This document shows, piece by piece, positions 8,503 to 17,894 of a stretch of DNA of 64,000 nucleotides. A model generated the notes under the pieces. It worked only from the letters and a program-made list of their open reading frames with translations. It did no database searches and was not told the origin of the DNA. The stretch's first letter is position 1. Every line of letters starts with the position of its first letter. The stretch comes from an uncultured Chthonomonas sp. (lineage in GTDB: Bacteria; Armatimonadota; Chthonomonadetes; Chthonomonadales; CAJBBX01). The stretch covers positions 48,836 through 112,835 of the forward strand of contig CAJBBX010000135.1 of assembly GCA_903951425.1 (NCBI GenBank), written 5' to 3'. The position numbers and the translations under genes were made by a program.

Positions 8503-8796
8503 GTGCCGCTAACACTAGACGACGTGCGCCGCGTTGCCAGACTCGCCCGCCTCGAGCTCACCGATGACGAGGCCGCCGTGCAGCTTCGAAGTATCAACGA
8601 GCTAATGGAGCGCTTCGAGTCGCTCCGCGAACTGGACGTCGAGGGCATCGAGCCCACGGCCCACAGCGCCCCCATCAACAACGTACTGCGGGAGGATGCC
8701 GCAAGGCCCTCGCTCCCGCGCGATGAGGCCCTGGCCGGTGCGCCGGATGCCCGCGAGGGATGCTTCGCCGTCCCCCTCATCCTCGAGGCCTCCTGA
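8503..8796 (+). CDS. gatC: Asp-tRNA(Asn)/Glu-tRNA(Gln) amidotransferase subunit C
   Basis: GatC is the small clamp subunit that holds GatA and GatB together in the transamidosome-type amidotransferase. The 97-residue protein has the typical DDVRRVARLARLELTDDEA start and the ELDVEGIEPTAHSAPINNVLREDA segment. The start is GTG 8503, preceded by GGAGGG. The ORF-track start 66 codons upstream is not supported by homology. It is the first gene of a gatC-gatA-gatB operon, with gatA starting 3 bp after its stop. Confidence 0.95.
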   Translation: MPLTLDDVRRVARLARLELTDDEAAVQLRSINELMERFESLRELDVEGIEPTAHSAPINNVLREDAARPSLPRDEALAGAPDAREGCFAVPLILEAS

Positions 8797-8799
8797 GCC

Positions 8800-10266
8800 A
8801 TGAAACCCCTCACCCACTGTTCACTGCGGGCCCTGCGCGACGCCGTGCGCTCAGGCGAGGTCAGCGCTCGCGAGGTCGCCCAGGCGCACCTGGACCGCAT
8901 CACAGAGGTAGAGCCCGCCATCTCCGCCCTGCTGGCCGTGACCGCCGACGACGCCCTGGCACAGGCTGACGCAGTAGACGCCGCCCGTTCGCGAGGCGAC
9001 AAGATAGGCCCGCTGGCCGGAGTGCCCATCGCACTCAAAGACGTCATCTGCACGCGCGGCGTTGCCACCACATGCGGGAGCCGCATCCTCGCCGGCTGGA
9101 AGCCCCCCTACGACGCCACGGTGGCCGCCCGCATTCGCGAGGCAGGCGCCGTCATGCTGGGCAAGGCCAACTGCGACGAGTTCGCCATGGGTAGCTCCAC
9201 CGAGAACAGCGCCTACGGCCCAACGCGCAACCCGTGGAACCTGGCCTGCGTACCCGGCGGCTCCTCCGGCGGCTCCGCAGCGGCGGTGGCGGCCCGCGAG
9301 GTGGCGGGGTCGCTGGGCTCCGATACGGGCGGCTCCATCCGGCAACCGGCCGCGCTCTGCGGCATCGTAGGGCTCAAGCCCACCTACGGCCGGGTCAGCC
9401 GCTTCGGCCTAGTGGCCTATGCGTCGTCGCTGGACCAGATCGGACCCATGGCACGCTCCGTCGAGGACGCAGCCCTGCTGCTCGAGGCCATCTGCGGCTT
9501 GGACCCGCTCGACTCGACCTCGGTCGACGCGGCGCCCTTCACGGCAACAGCGGTTACGCGCGGCGATATTCGAGGCCTCCGCATCGGCGTGCCCAGGGAG
9601 TTCTTGGGCGACGGCGTCGACGGCCCCGTAGTCGCTGCCGTGCGAGCCGCCGTCGAGGCCTTGTGCGCCATGGGCGCCACAGCCGAAGAGTGCTCCCTGC
9701 GCACCGTGCGGCACAGCCTAGCCACCTACTACATCCTGGCGCCGGCAGAGGCGTCCAGCAACTTGGCGCGCTACGACGGCGTCCGATTTGGCCTGCGGGC
9801 GGAAGGCGGCTCCGGCCATGCGGGCATGACCGAAGCGTCCCGCGAAGCGGGATTCGGCGCCGAAACAAAGCAGCGGATACTGGTAGGCACCTACGCCCTC
9901 TCGGCGGGCTACTACGACGCCTACTACCTGCGCGCCCAGAAGGTGCGGACGCTGATCCGCCGCGACTTCGACGCTGCATTCGAGCGCTTCGACGTGCTGG
10001 TGACGCCCACCTCACCCACCGTGGCGTTCGGCATCGGTGAAAAGAGCGACGACCCGCTGGCGATGAAGCTGGCCGACGTCTGCACGCTACCGGCCAACAT
10101 GGCGGGCATCCCCGGCGTGTCGATCCCGTGCGGCATGGACAGGGGCCTGCCTATCGGGCTGCAGATCATGGGCCGCTCCTTCGACGAGGAGACCACGCTC
10201 CGGGCGGCCTATGCCTACGAGCAGGCCACGCACTGGCACACGCTTCGACCGGAGGTGAACCGCTGA
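8800..10266 (+). CDS. gatA: Asp-tRNA(Asn)/Glu-tRNA(Gln) amidotransferase subunit A
   Basis: GatA is the amidase that takes ammonia from glutamine for transamidation of misacylated Glu-tRNA(Gln) or Asp-tRNA(Asn). The 488 residues carry the amidase-signature catalytic triad: Lys in [12 protein letters not shown], and two serines in [13 protein letters not shown] and [13 protein letters not shown]. The [23 protein letters not shown] segment is specific to GatA. Length is normal for the family. It overlaps gatB by one base (TGATG). Confidence 0.97.
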   Translation: MKPLTHCSLRALRDAVRSGEVSAREVAQAHLDRITEVEPAISALLAVTADDALAQADAVDAARSRGDKIGPLAGVPIALKDVICTRGVATTCGSRILAGWKPPYDATVAARIREAGAVMLGKANCDEFAMGSSTENSAYGPTRNPWNLACVPGGSSGGSAAAVAAREVAGSLGSDTGGSIRQPAALCGIVGLKPTYGRVSRFGLVAYASSLDQIGPMARSVEDAALLLEAICGLDPLDSTSVDAAPFTATAVTRGDIRGLRIGVPREFLGDGVDGPVVAAVRAAVEALCAMGATAEECSLRTVRHSLATYYILAPAEASSNLARYDGVRFGLRAEGGSGHAGMTEASREAGFGAETKQRILVGTYALSAGYYDAYYLRAQKVRTLIRRDFDAAFERFDVLVTPTSPTVAFGIGEKSDDPLAMKLADVCTLPANMAGIPGVSIPCGMDRGLPIGLQIMGRSFDEETTLRAAYAYEQATHWHTLRPEVNR

Positions 10267-11726
10267 TGCCCGGCACGCAGACGGAGACTCCGTATGTGGG
10301 AAGCATCGGCATGGAGGTCCATGCCGAATTGCTCACCGAGAGCAAGATGTTCTGCGGGTGCCGCAACGCGTTCGGCGGAAAGCCCAACACGCGGTGCTGC
10401 CCTGTCTGCCTGGGCCTCCCCGGTTCCCTGCCCGTGGCGAACCGGCTGGCCGTAGAACTGGTGATCCGCGCCGCCCTGGCCCTCAACTGCGCCATCAGCC
10501 CCATCGCCAAGTTCGACCGAAAGAACTACTTCTATCCGGACCTGCCCAAGGGCTACCAGATATCGCAATATGACCAGCCCATCGGGTCGGGCGGGTGGCT
10601 GGATATCGAGCCCGAGGCCGGGCCGCGGCGAGTGCGCATCCGGCGCGTCCACCTCGAAGAAGACACCGGTAAGCTGATGCACCTGCCCACCGGCGAGAGC
10701 GCGGTGGATTACAACCGCTCCGGCGTGCCGCTCATGGAGATCGTCACGGAGTTTCCGCCTGACATGAGCAGCGCTGACGAGGCGCGGGCCTACCTCGTGA
10801 AGTTGCGAGCCATCCTCACCTGCATCGGCGTCTCCGACGGCAAGATGGAGCAGGGCAGCCTACGCTGCGAACCCAACATCTCCGTGCGGCCGGCAGGCTC
10901 AGCGGCCTTCGGCACCAAGACCGAGATCAAGAACCTCAACTCCTTCCGCGCCGTCCATCGAGGCGTCCAGCACGAGTTAGCGCGGCAATCCGCCCTGCTT
11001 CGGCGGGGGGATCGGGTAGCGCAGGAGACGCGCGGCTGGAATGAGGCCCGAGGCGAGACGGTGCTGCAGCGCGTCAAGGAGGTCGAGCAGGAGTACCGGT
11101 ACTTCCCAGAGCCCGACCTGCGGCCGCTCCACATCGACGACGCCTGGGTCGCCTCGATCCGCGCTAGTCTGCCTGAGCTGCCGGACACCGCGCGTGTCAG
11201 GCTGGTCGAGCAGTACGGGCTCTCCGCGACCGAGGCCGACCTGTTGACACAGACCGCGGCGTGGACTGCCTACTTCGAGCGGGCGGCCGGCCTCTGCGGC
11301 AATGCCCGGGCCACGGCGAACTGGATGATGGGCGAGCTTGCCCGCCTGCTGAACGCCGCCGGGATTGAGATCGAGCAGTGCAAGGCCGGTCCGGAGGCGC
11401 TGGCCGAACTGCTGGCGATGGTCGAAAGCAGCAAGATCAGCGGAAAGATGGCCAAGGGCGTATGGGAGGCGGCATTCGAGAGCGGCGAGGCACCGGCGGC
11501 CATTGCGGCGAGGCAGGGCGAGCAGATCAGTGACGCCGACGCCCTTGGAGCCGTACTGGATTCTGTGATCGCCGCGCAGCCTGACGTCTGGTCGGCCCTA
11601 TGCGCCGGCGACGAGAAGAAGCTCACCTTCATGGTGGGCCAGATCATGAAACAGACACGCGGCAAGGCGAACCCCGGCGAGGTGAACCGCCTGCTGCGAG
11701 ACCGGATGCCGGGAGGCGCCCAATGA
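10266..11726 (+). CDS. gatB: Asp-tRNA(Asn)/Glu-tRNA(Gln) amidotransferase subunit B
   Basis: GatB binds the misacylated tRNA and activates its side-chain carboxylate. The true start is ATG 10266 ([22 protein letters not shown]), sharing an A with the gatA TGA. The ORF-track start lies inside gatA. The protein has 486 residues, close to the usual ~480. It shows the kinase-like catalytic core ([21 protein letters not shown]), the zinc-site cysteines in MFCGCRNAF and [12 protein letters not shown], and a C-terminal YqeY-like domain ([14 protein letters not shown]). Confidence 0.97.
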   Translation: MPGTQTETPYVGSIGMEVHAELLTESKMFCGCRNAFGGKPNTRCCPVCLGLPGSLPVANRLAVELVIRAALALNCAISPIAKFDRKNYFYPDLPKGYQISQYDQPIGSGGWLDIEPEAGPRRVRIRRVHLEEDTGKLMHLPTGESAVDYNRSGVPLMEIVTEFPPDMSSADEARAYLVKLRAILTCIGVSDGKMEQGSLRCEPNISVRPAGSAAFGTKTEIKNLNSFRAVHRGVQHELARQSALLRRGDRVAQETRGWNEARGETVLQRVKEVEQEYRYFPEPDLRPLHIDDAWVASIRASLPELPDTARVRLVEQYGLSATEADLLTQTAAWTAYFERAAGLCGNARATANWMMGELARLLNAAGIEIEQCKAGPEALAELLAMVESSKISGKMAKGVWEAAFESGEAPAAIAARQGEQISDADALGAVLDSVIAAQPDVWSALCAGDEKKLTFMVGQIMKQTRGKANPGEVNRLLRDRMPGGAQ

Positions 11727-12304
11727 ACCGACTTCGCCACGTTGCCTGGTCTGTCGCGGCCCTGCTGGCGGCCGCTCCAGCCCTATGCGCCGGCGCTCCG
11801 CCCAAGTCCATGAGTGACGCCATCGTCCAGCACACCCTGGATAACCTCGTGGTGCTGGAGGACAGCCACTGGCACTGGGGCGAATACAACCACATCGTGA
11901 ACCTGTGCCGTGTGCAGGTCGAGGGCGATCCCGCGAACATCGAGGCCTACTCCGACGCCGGCTGGCTGCTGGAGAGCCTCGGCCGCAATCCGGAGGCCGC
12001 AGACCTCTACACGCTGGGTGCGCTGAACAACCCGAAGACCTACCGCCTCCATTGGGAGCTGGGCTACCACTACGGCATCTTCCTGAAGGATTGGGGCAGG
12101 GCCCTACCCCACCTGGAGCGGGCCGCCGCCCAGGCTGACTGCCCACCCATCTCACTCCACCAGCTCGCGCACGCCCTGGAGCGCGCGGGTCGGCTGCAGG
12201 ACTGCCTTAGCATCTGGAAGAAGGCCGCGGACAACCCGCGCAACGAGGCCCGCGCGACGGCGGCCGTGCAGCGAGACCGTGTGCAGCGCCTCATCAACCG
12301 CTGA
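11723..12304 (+). CDS. Exported TPR-like protein
   Basis: The 193-residue product starts with a signal peptide ([24 protein letters not shown]), so it is probably periplasmic. The remainder reads as helical repeats with TPR-like spacing ([71 protein letters not shown]). The ATG overlaps the gatB stop as ATGA, which places it in the gat operon. No catalytic residues are recognisable and the partner proteins are unknown. Confidence 0.75.
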   Translation: MNRLRHVAWSVAALLAAAPALCAGAPPKSMSDAIVQHTLDNLVVLEDSHWHWGEYNHIVNLCRVQVEGDPANIEAYSDAGWLLESLGRNPEAADLYTLGALNNPKTYRLHWELGYHYGIFLKDWGRALPHLERAAAQADCPPISLHQLAHALERAGRLQDCLSIWKKAADNPRNEARATAAVQRDRVQRLINR

Positions 12305-12322
12305 CGCGGAACGGATGACGCC

Positions 12323-12601
12323 ATGAACCTATCCCGCCTGATCATCCTGCTCATTCTGGACGCGGCATCGCTGCTGGTGCTTGCTGATGTAGTCGTCTCC
12401 TGGTCGATCCATCTGGGCGCGCGAGCCGTTCGGCCGTGGGACCCGTGGGTCAAGACCCTGCATAAGGCGACCAATCCGATGCTGGCGCCCTTCCGCGCCC
12501 TCATCCCGCCGCAACGCACTAACGGGCTGGACCTGTCGCCTATGCTGGCCCTCCTCTGCATTCAGTTGCTTCAGTCCTTCTTCAGCGGCCTGGCGTTCTA
12601 G
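12323..12601 (+). CDS. YggT family membrane protein
   Basis: This small integral membrane protein of 92 residues has two hydrophobic helices (about 5-28 and 70-90) around the conserved YggT core (WDPWVKTLHKATNPMLAPFRALIPP). YggT proteins are found near cell-division and osmotic-stress genes in many bacteria and resemble the CCB3 haem-attachment factor of chloroplasts, but their exact role is unsettled. It lies 18 bp after the TPR gene and 4 bp before the CPBP protease gene. Confidence 0.85.
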   Translation: MNLSRLIILLILDAASLLVLADVVVSWSIHLGARAVRPWDPWVKTLHKATNPMLAPFRALIPPQRTNGLDLSPMLALLCIQLLQSFFSGLAF

Positions 12602-12605
12602 CTTC

Positions 12606-14054
12606 ATGGCCGAGAGCGTCGAGGCGTCTGCCGGAGGTCCCGCGGGTCGGCTGGCCACGGCGCTCAGCAGCTTGATCCTGGCCGCTGCGGTGGGCGCTGT
12701 GATCTGGACCGGCTGGTCACACACCCGCAACGGGCCGAAGACCACCGAGGTGGCGCGCCTGCAGTTGGAGGCGCTTGACCGAGCCCGTAGGGGCTACCTG
12801 ATGGATCCCGGCTCCGGCCCGACCGGCGCCATGCGGACCCGCTACCTCGCCGACGCCGTCCATGCCCTGGGTCAGCTGGCGCGGCTAGACCCATCGTTCG
12901 GCAACCTGCGCAAGCTCATGCTGACGGAGCATATGGCAGGTGGCGCGTGGCGCGGCACCGCGTTGCGCTTGCGGGGCCAGGGCGGGCAACGCCCCCTGCT
13001 GGAACGAGACGCCGAGATCGCGCTCTGGGCCCAGGTGCTGGGCGATGACCCCATCCCGGCCGAGGGCGTCGCGCCCGCCCGATCGCTGATCCGGACGATG
13101 GGACTGGGTTGGTTTGAGCACGTAGCCCTGAGCCGCCTCTACCAGCGGGCGGGCATGGCCCATGCCGCCGCAACCGAGACCCGTAGCGCGCGCTTCACGG
13201 CGGTCCTGATGGGTCTCTTCGACACGGGCGTGCTGGTGGCTTTGACCGCGGGCATCCTGGCCTTGGCCTTCGTCATCCGGTCCTGGCGCCGGCCGGAAGC
13301 CGAAGGCGGCGCGTCCGGCTGGCGCCTGCCCGAGCGGCTGAGCGCCGACGCCGCCCTCGCCTGCCGCGTCGCGTTCTGCGTCTACCTGGGCGGGATCCTT
13401 CTGGTGCGACTGGCCTCGCCTGCCCTACTGGGCCTGTCCCGCTCCGCGCCACGCGCCGCGGCCGACCCCATTGCCATGGGCCTGCTGTCGACGATCCTGC
13501 TGGCCCTGAGCGCGGCCCCGCCGGTGGCGGTGCTCGTGTGGCAGGGCCGCCGTGCGGGCCTCGGCATGGCCGAATTCGGGTTCACGGGCGCCCGGCCGTG
13601 GCGCGACGCGGGGCTGGCGCTGACGGGCTACCTGGCCATCTTCCCCGTGCTGACCGTGACGATCCTCGCCACCTCCAGGCTCCTGGGTGACGACCCCACG
13701 CCGCTGAACCCGGCCATTACGGCGTTCGCAGGCTCAGGTAGCTCCTTCGTTCGCGCAATGCTCCTGTGCCAAGCCGTGGTCGTAGCTCCCGTCGTGGAGG
13801 AGTTCATGTTCCGCGCGGTGCTCTTCCGCGGCCTGCAGGGCCAGATGCGGACGCGATGGGCCATACTCGGCTCCGCGGCGGTCTTCGCCGCGCTCCATCC
13901 CCAGCTTCCTGCAGGCTTTCCGGTACTCTTTGTGCTGGCGTGCGGCTTCAGCCTGCTCTACCTTAGGTCGGGCAACCTGCTGGCTTCCGTCCTGGCCCAC
14001 GCGCTCAACAACGGCGGGGTCTTCGTCTATCTGGCCCTGGTGGCCGGCACATGA
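12606..14054 (+). CDS. CPBP family intramembrane glutamic-type protease
   Basis: The C-terminal ~230 residues form a CPBP (Abi/Rce1-like) domain with the expected motifs: EEFMFRAVLFRGL (motif 1, Glu-Glu and Arg), FAALHPQLPAGF (motif 2 His) and ASVLAHALNN (motif 3 His). Family members cleave prenylated or membrane substrates, or confer bacteriocin immunity. The 482-residue length includes an N-terminal part of ~200 residues with a membrane helix near 15-37 and a soluble helical stretch of unknown function, then another helix near 197-222. There is no clear ribosome-binding site. It overlaps yggU by 4 bp. Confidence 0.85.
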   Translation: MAESVEASAGGPAGRLATALSSLILAAAVGAVIWTGWSHTRNGPKTTEVARLQLEALDRARRGYLMDPGSGPTGAMRTRYLADAVHALGQLARLDPSFGNLRKLMLTEHMAGGAWRGTALRLRGQGGQRPLLERDAEIALWAQVLGDDPIPAEGVAPARSLIRTMGLGWFEHVALSRLYQRAGMAHAAATETRSARFTAVLMGLFDTGVLVALTAGILALAFVIRSWRRPEAEGGASGWRLPERLSADAALACRVAFCVYLGGILLVRLASPALLGLSRSAPRAAADPIAMGLLSTILLALSAAPPVAVLVWQGRRAGLGMAEFGFTGARPWRDAGLALTGYLAIFPVLTVTILATSRLLGDDPTPLNPAITAFAGSGSSFVRAMLLCQAVVVAPVVEEFMFRAVLFRGLQGQMRTRWAILGSAAVFAALHPQLPAGFPVLFVLACGFSLLYLRSGNLLASVLAHALNNGGVFVYLALVAGT

Positions 14055-14320
14055 GCAGGCTCCAGGTCCGCCTCACTCCGCGAGGAGGACGAAACTCAGT
14101 CGAGGCCCTGCGCGACGGTGTGCTGCACGTCCGGGTCAGCACACCGCCGGTGGACGGCGCCGCCAACCGCGCACTCATCGAACTCGTGGCGGATCGGCTG
14201 GGCGTCCCCAAGTCGAGCATCTGCATCACCTCGGGCTCCTCTTCGCGCCTCAAGGTGTTGGAGGTCGTCGGTCTCGATGATGCGGCGCTGGCCGCCCGCC
14301 TGCGCCGGGAGGGCGACTAG
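14051..14320 (+). CDS. DUF167/YggU family protein
   Basis: This is an 89-residue member of the YggU/DUF167 family, small alpha-beta proteins of unknown function. The family hallmarks are visible: LQVRLTPRGGRNSVEAL, the VSTPPVDGAANRALIELVADRLGVPKSSI block and the ITSGSSSRLKVLEV strand-loop. Its ATG overlaps the stop of the CPBP gene. YggU often sits next to YggT, and here the two are separated only by the protease gene. Confidence 0.9.
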   Translation: MSRLQVRLTPRGGRNSVEALRDGVLHVRVSTPPVDGAANRALIELVADRLGVPKSSICITSGSSSRLKVLEVVGLDDAALAARLRREGD

Positions 14321-14322
14321 CC

Positions 14323-14688
14323 ATGACTGGCACCTGGCCCGTGGCCATGATCACAGGTTCGCCGCTGCAGTGGGGCGCGCTGGCCGCCATCGTCATCGCC
14401 ATCTTCGCACCCAGGCTGATCCCTCCCCTGGTGCGCACGGTGACCGGCCTGCTGCTACGGCGCTACATCGGCGTGGCTCCTCCGCGACGGCGGAGCCAGA
14501 GCGCGTCGGACGTCCCGGCGGTTGAGGTGCTGCCGCCGGAGAAGCCCGCCCCCGCACTGCGCCGCGGCGCCAACAAGCCTGTGCGCTCCCGCGCCAAGGC
14601 CCGCCCCGCCGCCTCGCTGACCGGCGCCGTAGCGTTTGTCGGGCTGGTTGTGGCTGTGCTATCATGGTTGCTGCTGCGAGTTCGTTGA
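14323..14688 (+). CDS. Small membrane protein, weak TatA-like N-terminus
   Basis: The 121-residue protein has a hydrophobic helix near residues 16-32 followed by an amphipathic PRLIPPLVRTVTGLL segment, a basic proline-rich linker, and a second helix near 98-118. The first 45 residues resemble the TatA layout (membrane helix, then amphipathic helix), but the FG hinge motif is absent and TatA proteins do not end in a second membrane helix. I therefore do not assign TatA. It starts 2 bp after yggU with a GGAGGG ribosome-binding site. The purS promoter lies inside its 3' end. Confidence 0.6.
   Translation: MTGTWPVAMITGSPLQWGALAAIVIAIFAPRLIPPLVRTVTGLLLRRYIGVAPPRRRSQSASDVPAVEVLPPEKPAPALRRGANKPVRSRAKARPAASLTGAVAFVGLVVAVLSWLLLRVR
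14636..14665 (+). promoter_or_regulatory. Promoter for purSQ
   Basis: TTGTCG and TATCAT are separated by 18 bp, and TGC directly before TATCAT gives an extended -10. The predicted transcript would start near 14672, about 60 nt before the purS ATG. The element overlaps the end of the upstream small membrane protein gene. Confidence 0.55.
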
Positions 14689-14734
14689 GCAGCCATCGGT
14701 CCGGATATCGCTCGGTACCACGTAGGGAGCTACC

Positions 14735-14977
14735 ATGGCGCTAGTTAAGGTCTACATCACCCTCAAGCCGACACTGCTCGACGCGCAAGGCCGCGTGGTG
14801 CAGAACGCCTTGGCCTCGATGGGCTACGACGGCGTGAAGCAGGTCCGCGTGGGCAAGTACCTCGAGATGCATGTGGACGGCGAGGGTGACACGCTCCGCA
14901 AGCAGGTGACCGAGATGTGCGACAAGCTCCTGGCCAACCCGGTCATCGAAAACTACCGCTTCGAGGTCGGAGAGTGA
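14735..14977 (+). CDS. purS: Phosphoribosylformylglycinamidine synthase subunit PurS
   Basis: PurS bridges PurQ and PurL in the three-component FGAM synthase that carries out the fourth step of purine synthesis. The 80 residues match the family throughout: [23 protein letters not shown], then [13 protein letters not shown] and a C-terminal [18 protein letters not shown] ribosome-binding site precedes the ATG. The stop overlaps the purQ GTG (GTGA), so the two are translationally coupled. The purL gene is not in the window. Confidence 0.96.
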   Translation: MALVKVYITLKPTLLDAQGRVVQNALASMGYDGVKQVRVGKYLEMHVDGEGDTLRKQVTEMCDKLLANPVIENYRFEVGE

Positions 14978-15669
14978 AGTTCGGCGTCGTCCGGTTCCCC
15001 GGCTCAAACTGCGACCAGGACGCCTACTACGTCCTGCGCGACGTGCTAAACGTGCCGGTCGAGTACATCTGGCACGCCGACACGGATGTGCGGTCGTTTG
15101 ACTGCATCGTCCTCCCGGGTGGCTTCTCGTACGGCGACTATCTGCGCACCGGCGCCATCGCGCGGTTTGCCCCTGTGATGGATGCGCTTCGGGCCCATGC
15201 CGAGCGCGGCAAGTTCCTCATCGGCATCTGCAACGGCTTCCAGGTACTCTGCGAAGCCCACCTGCTGCCGGGTGCGCTGGTCCGAAATGTCGGCCTGAAG
15301 TTCATCTGCCGCCAGGTTCACCTCCGCGTCGAGAACGCCGCCACGCCCTGGACCACCGATGCGCGGACCGAGCGCCCCCTGCGCATCCCCATCGCCCATG
15401 GCGAAGGTTGCTACGTCGCCGACGCCGATACGCTTGCCGAGCTGCACGCCGGCAGTCGCATCCTCTTCCGCTACTGCGATGCGGAAGGGCACCCGACGAC
15501 CGACAGCAACCCCAACGGGTCCGTGGAGAACATAGCAGGCATAGCGAACGCGTCGTTCAACGTGCTGGGCATGATGCCCCATCCCGAGCGCGCCTCAGAG
15601 AGGCTGTTGGGATCGGATGACGGCAGGGGCATCTTCGCCTCGGTCATCAAACGCATCGCCCGGTCCTAG
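14974..15669 (+). CDS. purQ: Phosphoribosylformylglycinamidine synthase subunit PurQ
   Basis: PurQ is the glutaminase subunit of FGAM synthase. The start is GTG 14974 ([21 protein letters not shown]), overlapping the purS TGA. The ORF-track start 19 codons earlier is out of place. The 231 residues include the [16 protein letters not shown] motif, the nucleophile cysteine in [11 protein letters not shown] and the catalytic His-Glu in MMPHPERA, typical of the small stand-alone PurQ. It ends 15 bp before the greA -35 element. Confidence 0.97.
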   Translation: MKFGVVRFPGSNCDQDAYYVLRDVLNVPVEYIWHADTDVRSFDCIVLPGGFSYGDYLRTGAIARFAPVMDALRAHAERGKFLIGICNGFQVLCEAHLLPGALVRNVGLKFICRQVHLRVENAATPWTTDARTERPLRIPIAHGEGCYVADADTLAELHAGSRILFRYCDAEGHPTTDSNPNGSVENIAGIANASFNVLGMMPHPERASERLLGSDDGRGIFASVIKRIARS

Positions 15670-15684
15670 CCGCTGACGCTCGAT

Positions 15685-15713
15685 TTGACGTTCCACTGAG
15701 CGTGTGATATAAT
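15685..15713 (+). promoter_or_regulatory. Strong sigma70-type promoter for greA-lysS
   Basis: TTGACG and a perfect TATAAT are separated by 17 bp. This is the best consensus match in the window. The expected start near 15720 leaves a ~92-nt 5' untranslated leader before greA that holds a hairpin. Confidence 0.85.
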
Positions 15714-15743
15714 CGCCCCCACAGAGTGAGCGAGCGCATTCGA

Positions 15744-15774
15744 GAGCACTGGCGTCCAAATGGCGTCGGTGCTC
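15744..15774 (+). promoter_or_regulatory. Hairpin in the greA 5' leader
   Basis: GAGCACTGGCG and CGTCGGTGCTC can form an 11-bp stem with two G-U pairs around a 9-nt loop, within the leader between the greA promoter and start codon. There is no T-run after it, so it is not an intrinsic terminator. It could affect mRNA stability or translation. No known riboswitch class was recognised. Confidence 0.4.
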
Positions 15775-15811
15775 GTTTGCGTTCATCTCGGAGTTCGGAC
15801 TGGAGCGCCCT

Positions 15812-16291
15812 ATGTCCACAGATGACATCATCACCCTGACCCCCGAAGGCTTTACCCGCATCGAGCGTGAGCTGGAGAGGCTTCGGACTGTCGAGCGCCG
15901 GGAGGTAACCGACCGGATCAGGGACTCCCAGCAGAGCGGCGAGTTCGCTGAGAACGCCGAGTACGAGGATGCGAAGATCGAGCAGGCCTTCGTGGAGGGC
16001 CGCATCCGCGACCTGCGACGCATCCTGCAGCACTCGCAGGTCCTGCAGCCTGACGAGGTGCCCACCGACCACGTTGGCCTCGGCTCCTACGTGCTCCTGC
16101 ACGACCTGGAGCATCGAGATACCTGGGAGGTGCGGCTGGTGGGTTCCGTCGAGAGCGACCCGGACCACGACCGCATCTCCGACGAGTCGCCCATCGGGCG
16201 CGCCCTCCTGGGCCGCAAGGCGGGTAACGAGATCATTGTGGCGGTGCCGGATGGCCGCCTGCGGTACCGAATCGAGGGCATTCGCCGATGA
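15812..16291 (+). CDS. greA: Transcription elongation factor GreA
   Basis: GreA inserts its coiled coil into the RNA polymerase secondary channel and stimulates cleavage of backtracked RNA. The 159-residue protein starts with the helical hairpin (TPEGFTRIERELERLRTVER) whose tip carries the acidic GEFAENAEYEDAK motif, and ends with the FKBP-like domain (SPIGRALLGRKAGNEIIVAVP). Length and motifs are normal for GreA. It has its own strong promoter and overlaps lysS by 4 bp (ATGA). Confidence 0.96.
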   Translation: MSTDDIITLTPEGFTRIERELERLRTVERREVTDRIRDSQQSGEFAENAEYEDAKIEQAFVEGRIRDLRRILQHSQVLQPDEVPTDHVGLGSYVLLHDLEHRDTWEVRLVGSVESDPDHDRISDESPIGRALLGRKAGNEIIVAVPDGRLRYRIEGIRR

Positions 16292-17799
16292 TGTTGGACG
16301 AGAACGAGCAACGCCGCATACGGATCGACAAGCTCAGCGCGCTACGCGAGCGGGGCATCGACCCCTTCGCCATAGAGCGCTACGACCGGACACACACGGC
16401 CGCCCAGGTGCATGAAGGCTTTGAGCAACTGGCCGGCGGCAAGGTGAGCCTGGCAGGGCGCGTCTTCTCGATCCGCAAGATGGGCAAAGCTCTGTTCTCG
16501 GACATCGAGGACGAGACGGGCCGGATGCAGCTCCATGTGCGCCGCGACCTATTGGGCGACGCCTACGCCGACTTCAAGTCGCTGGACATCGCGGACATCG
16601 TCGGCGTCGAAGGCGAGGTCTTCCGCACCGAGATGGGCGAAGACACCGTGCGCGTCACCGGGTTCACGCTGCTGGCCAAGGCGGTCCGCCACGTGCCGCT
16701 GGGCAAGAAGCGCGACGGCGTGGCCCATGAGACACTCAAGGACGACGAGGCGCGCCAGCGCATGCGGTACGTGGACCTTCTGGCTAACCCTGAATCGCGC
16801 GATGCCCTGATCATGCGGTGCCGCGTGGTTCAGGCTGTGCGCGAGTTCCTCAACGCCCGGGGCTTCCTCGAGGTCGAGACACCCGTGCTGCAATCGGTGG
16901 CCGGCGGCGCGTCGGCGCGCCCGTTCATGACGTTCCATAACGACCTGAAGCTGGACCTGAAGCTGCGCATATCGCTTGAGCTTTACCTGAAGCGGCTCAT
17001 CGTGGGAGGCATCCCCAAGGTCTACGAAATCGGTCGCGTTTTCCGGAATGAGGCCGCCGACACGGACCACAACCCCGAGTTCACGCTCATGGAGCTCTAC
17101 GAGGCCTACACCGACCTCGAGGGCATGATGGACCTGGTCGAGGACATGTACGTCGATGTGGCGCAGCGGGTGATCGGCACGACCATAGTGCATCCCGTGA
17201 TGAAGGTCGGCGATGAGGCTCTGGAGACCGTGGCGGTGGACCTGGCCCAACGCCCGTGGCGCCGCCTGCCGATGCTGCAGGGCATCCATGAGAACTCGGG
17301 GCTGGACCGATCGGCTTTCCGCGACATGGAGACGGCCCGCGAGGCCGCCCGTTGGGTGGGCCTCGATCCGGAGAAGATGCCCACGATCGGCAAGATCATC
17401 GAGAAAATCCACGAGAAGGTCACGCAGCCCAAGCTAGTGCAGCCGACGTTTGTCGTCGACTACCCCATCGAGACATCGCCACTGGCCAAGAAGCACCCGG
17501 ACGACCCGACTCTGACGCGGCGATTCGAGGTCTTCATCGCCGGACAGGAACTGGGCAACGCCTTCTCGGAGATCAATGACCCCTTCGACCAACGTGAGCG
17601 GTTCGCCGACCAGTTGGAGCAGACCAAGGCGGGCGAGCAGGAGGCGCATCCCATGGACGAGGACTTCATCCGCGCCCTGGAGTGCGGTATGCCTCCCACC
17701 GGCGGGCTGGGAGTGGGCATGGACCGCCTCGCCATGGTGCTGGCGGGCGCGAAGTCGATCCGCGATGTGCTGCTGTTCCCACTGCTTCGACCGGAGTAG
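16288..17799 (+). CDS. lysS: Lysyl-tRNA synthetase, class II
   Basis: This enzyme charges tRNA(Lys). The 503-residue protein has the N-terminal OB-fold anticodon-binding domain (about 55-165, LAGRVFSIRKMGKALFSDIED) and the class II core with motif 1 (GFLEVETPVLQ), motif 2 (FRNEAADTDHNPEFTLMELYEAY) and motif 3 (GGLGVGMDRLAMVL). Length is normal. Its ATG overlaps the greA stop, with a second in-frame ATG immediately after. The greA-lysS order occurs in several phyla. Confidence 0.97.
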   Translation: MMLDENEQRRIRIDKLSALRERGIDPFAIERYDRTHTAAQVHEGFEQLAGGKVSLAGRVFSIRKMGKALFSDIEDETGRMQLHVRRDLLGDAYADFKSLDIADIVGVEGEVFRTEMGEDTVRVTGFTLLAKAVRHVPLGKKRDGVAHETLKDDEARQRMRYVDLLANPESRDALIMRCRVVQAVREFLNARGFLEVETPVLQSVAGGASARPFMTFHNDLKLDLKLRISLELYLKRLIVGGIPKVYEIGRVFRNEAADTDHNPEFTLMELYEAYTDLEGMMDLVEDMYVDVAQRVIGTTIVHPVMKVGDEALETVAVDLAQRPWRRLPMLQGIHENSGLDRSAFRDMETAREAARWVGLDPEKMPTIGKIIEKIHEKVTQPKLVQPTFVVDYPIETSPLAKKHPDDPTLTRRFEVFIAGQELGNAFSEINDPFDQRERFADQLEQTKAGEQEAHPMDEDFIRALECGMPPTGGLGVGMDRLAMVLAGAKSIRDVLLFPLLRPE

Positions 17800-17804
17800 A
17801 ACAG

Positions 17805-17835
17805 GGGGCGCCGCAAAGCGGGAATTACGCGCCCC
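17805..17835 (+). terminator. Possible weak terminator after lysS
   Basis: A 7-bp inverted repeat (GGGGCGC and GCGCCCC) with a 17-nt loop follows the lysS stop by 5 bp. No T-run is present, so termination is uncertain. The remainder of the gap up to 17894 shows nothing else I can support. Confidence 0.25.
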
Positions 17836-17894
17836 GCGTTGCGTATGACCCAGCAACGAAACTACGTCGGCACTGCCGACTGGAGAGCCAACCT

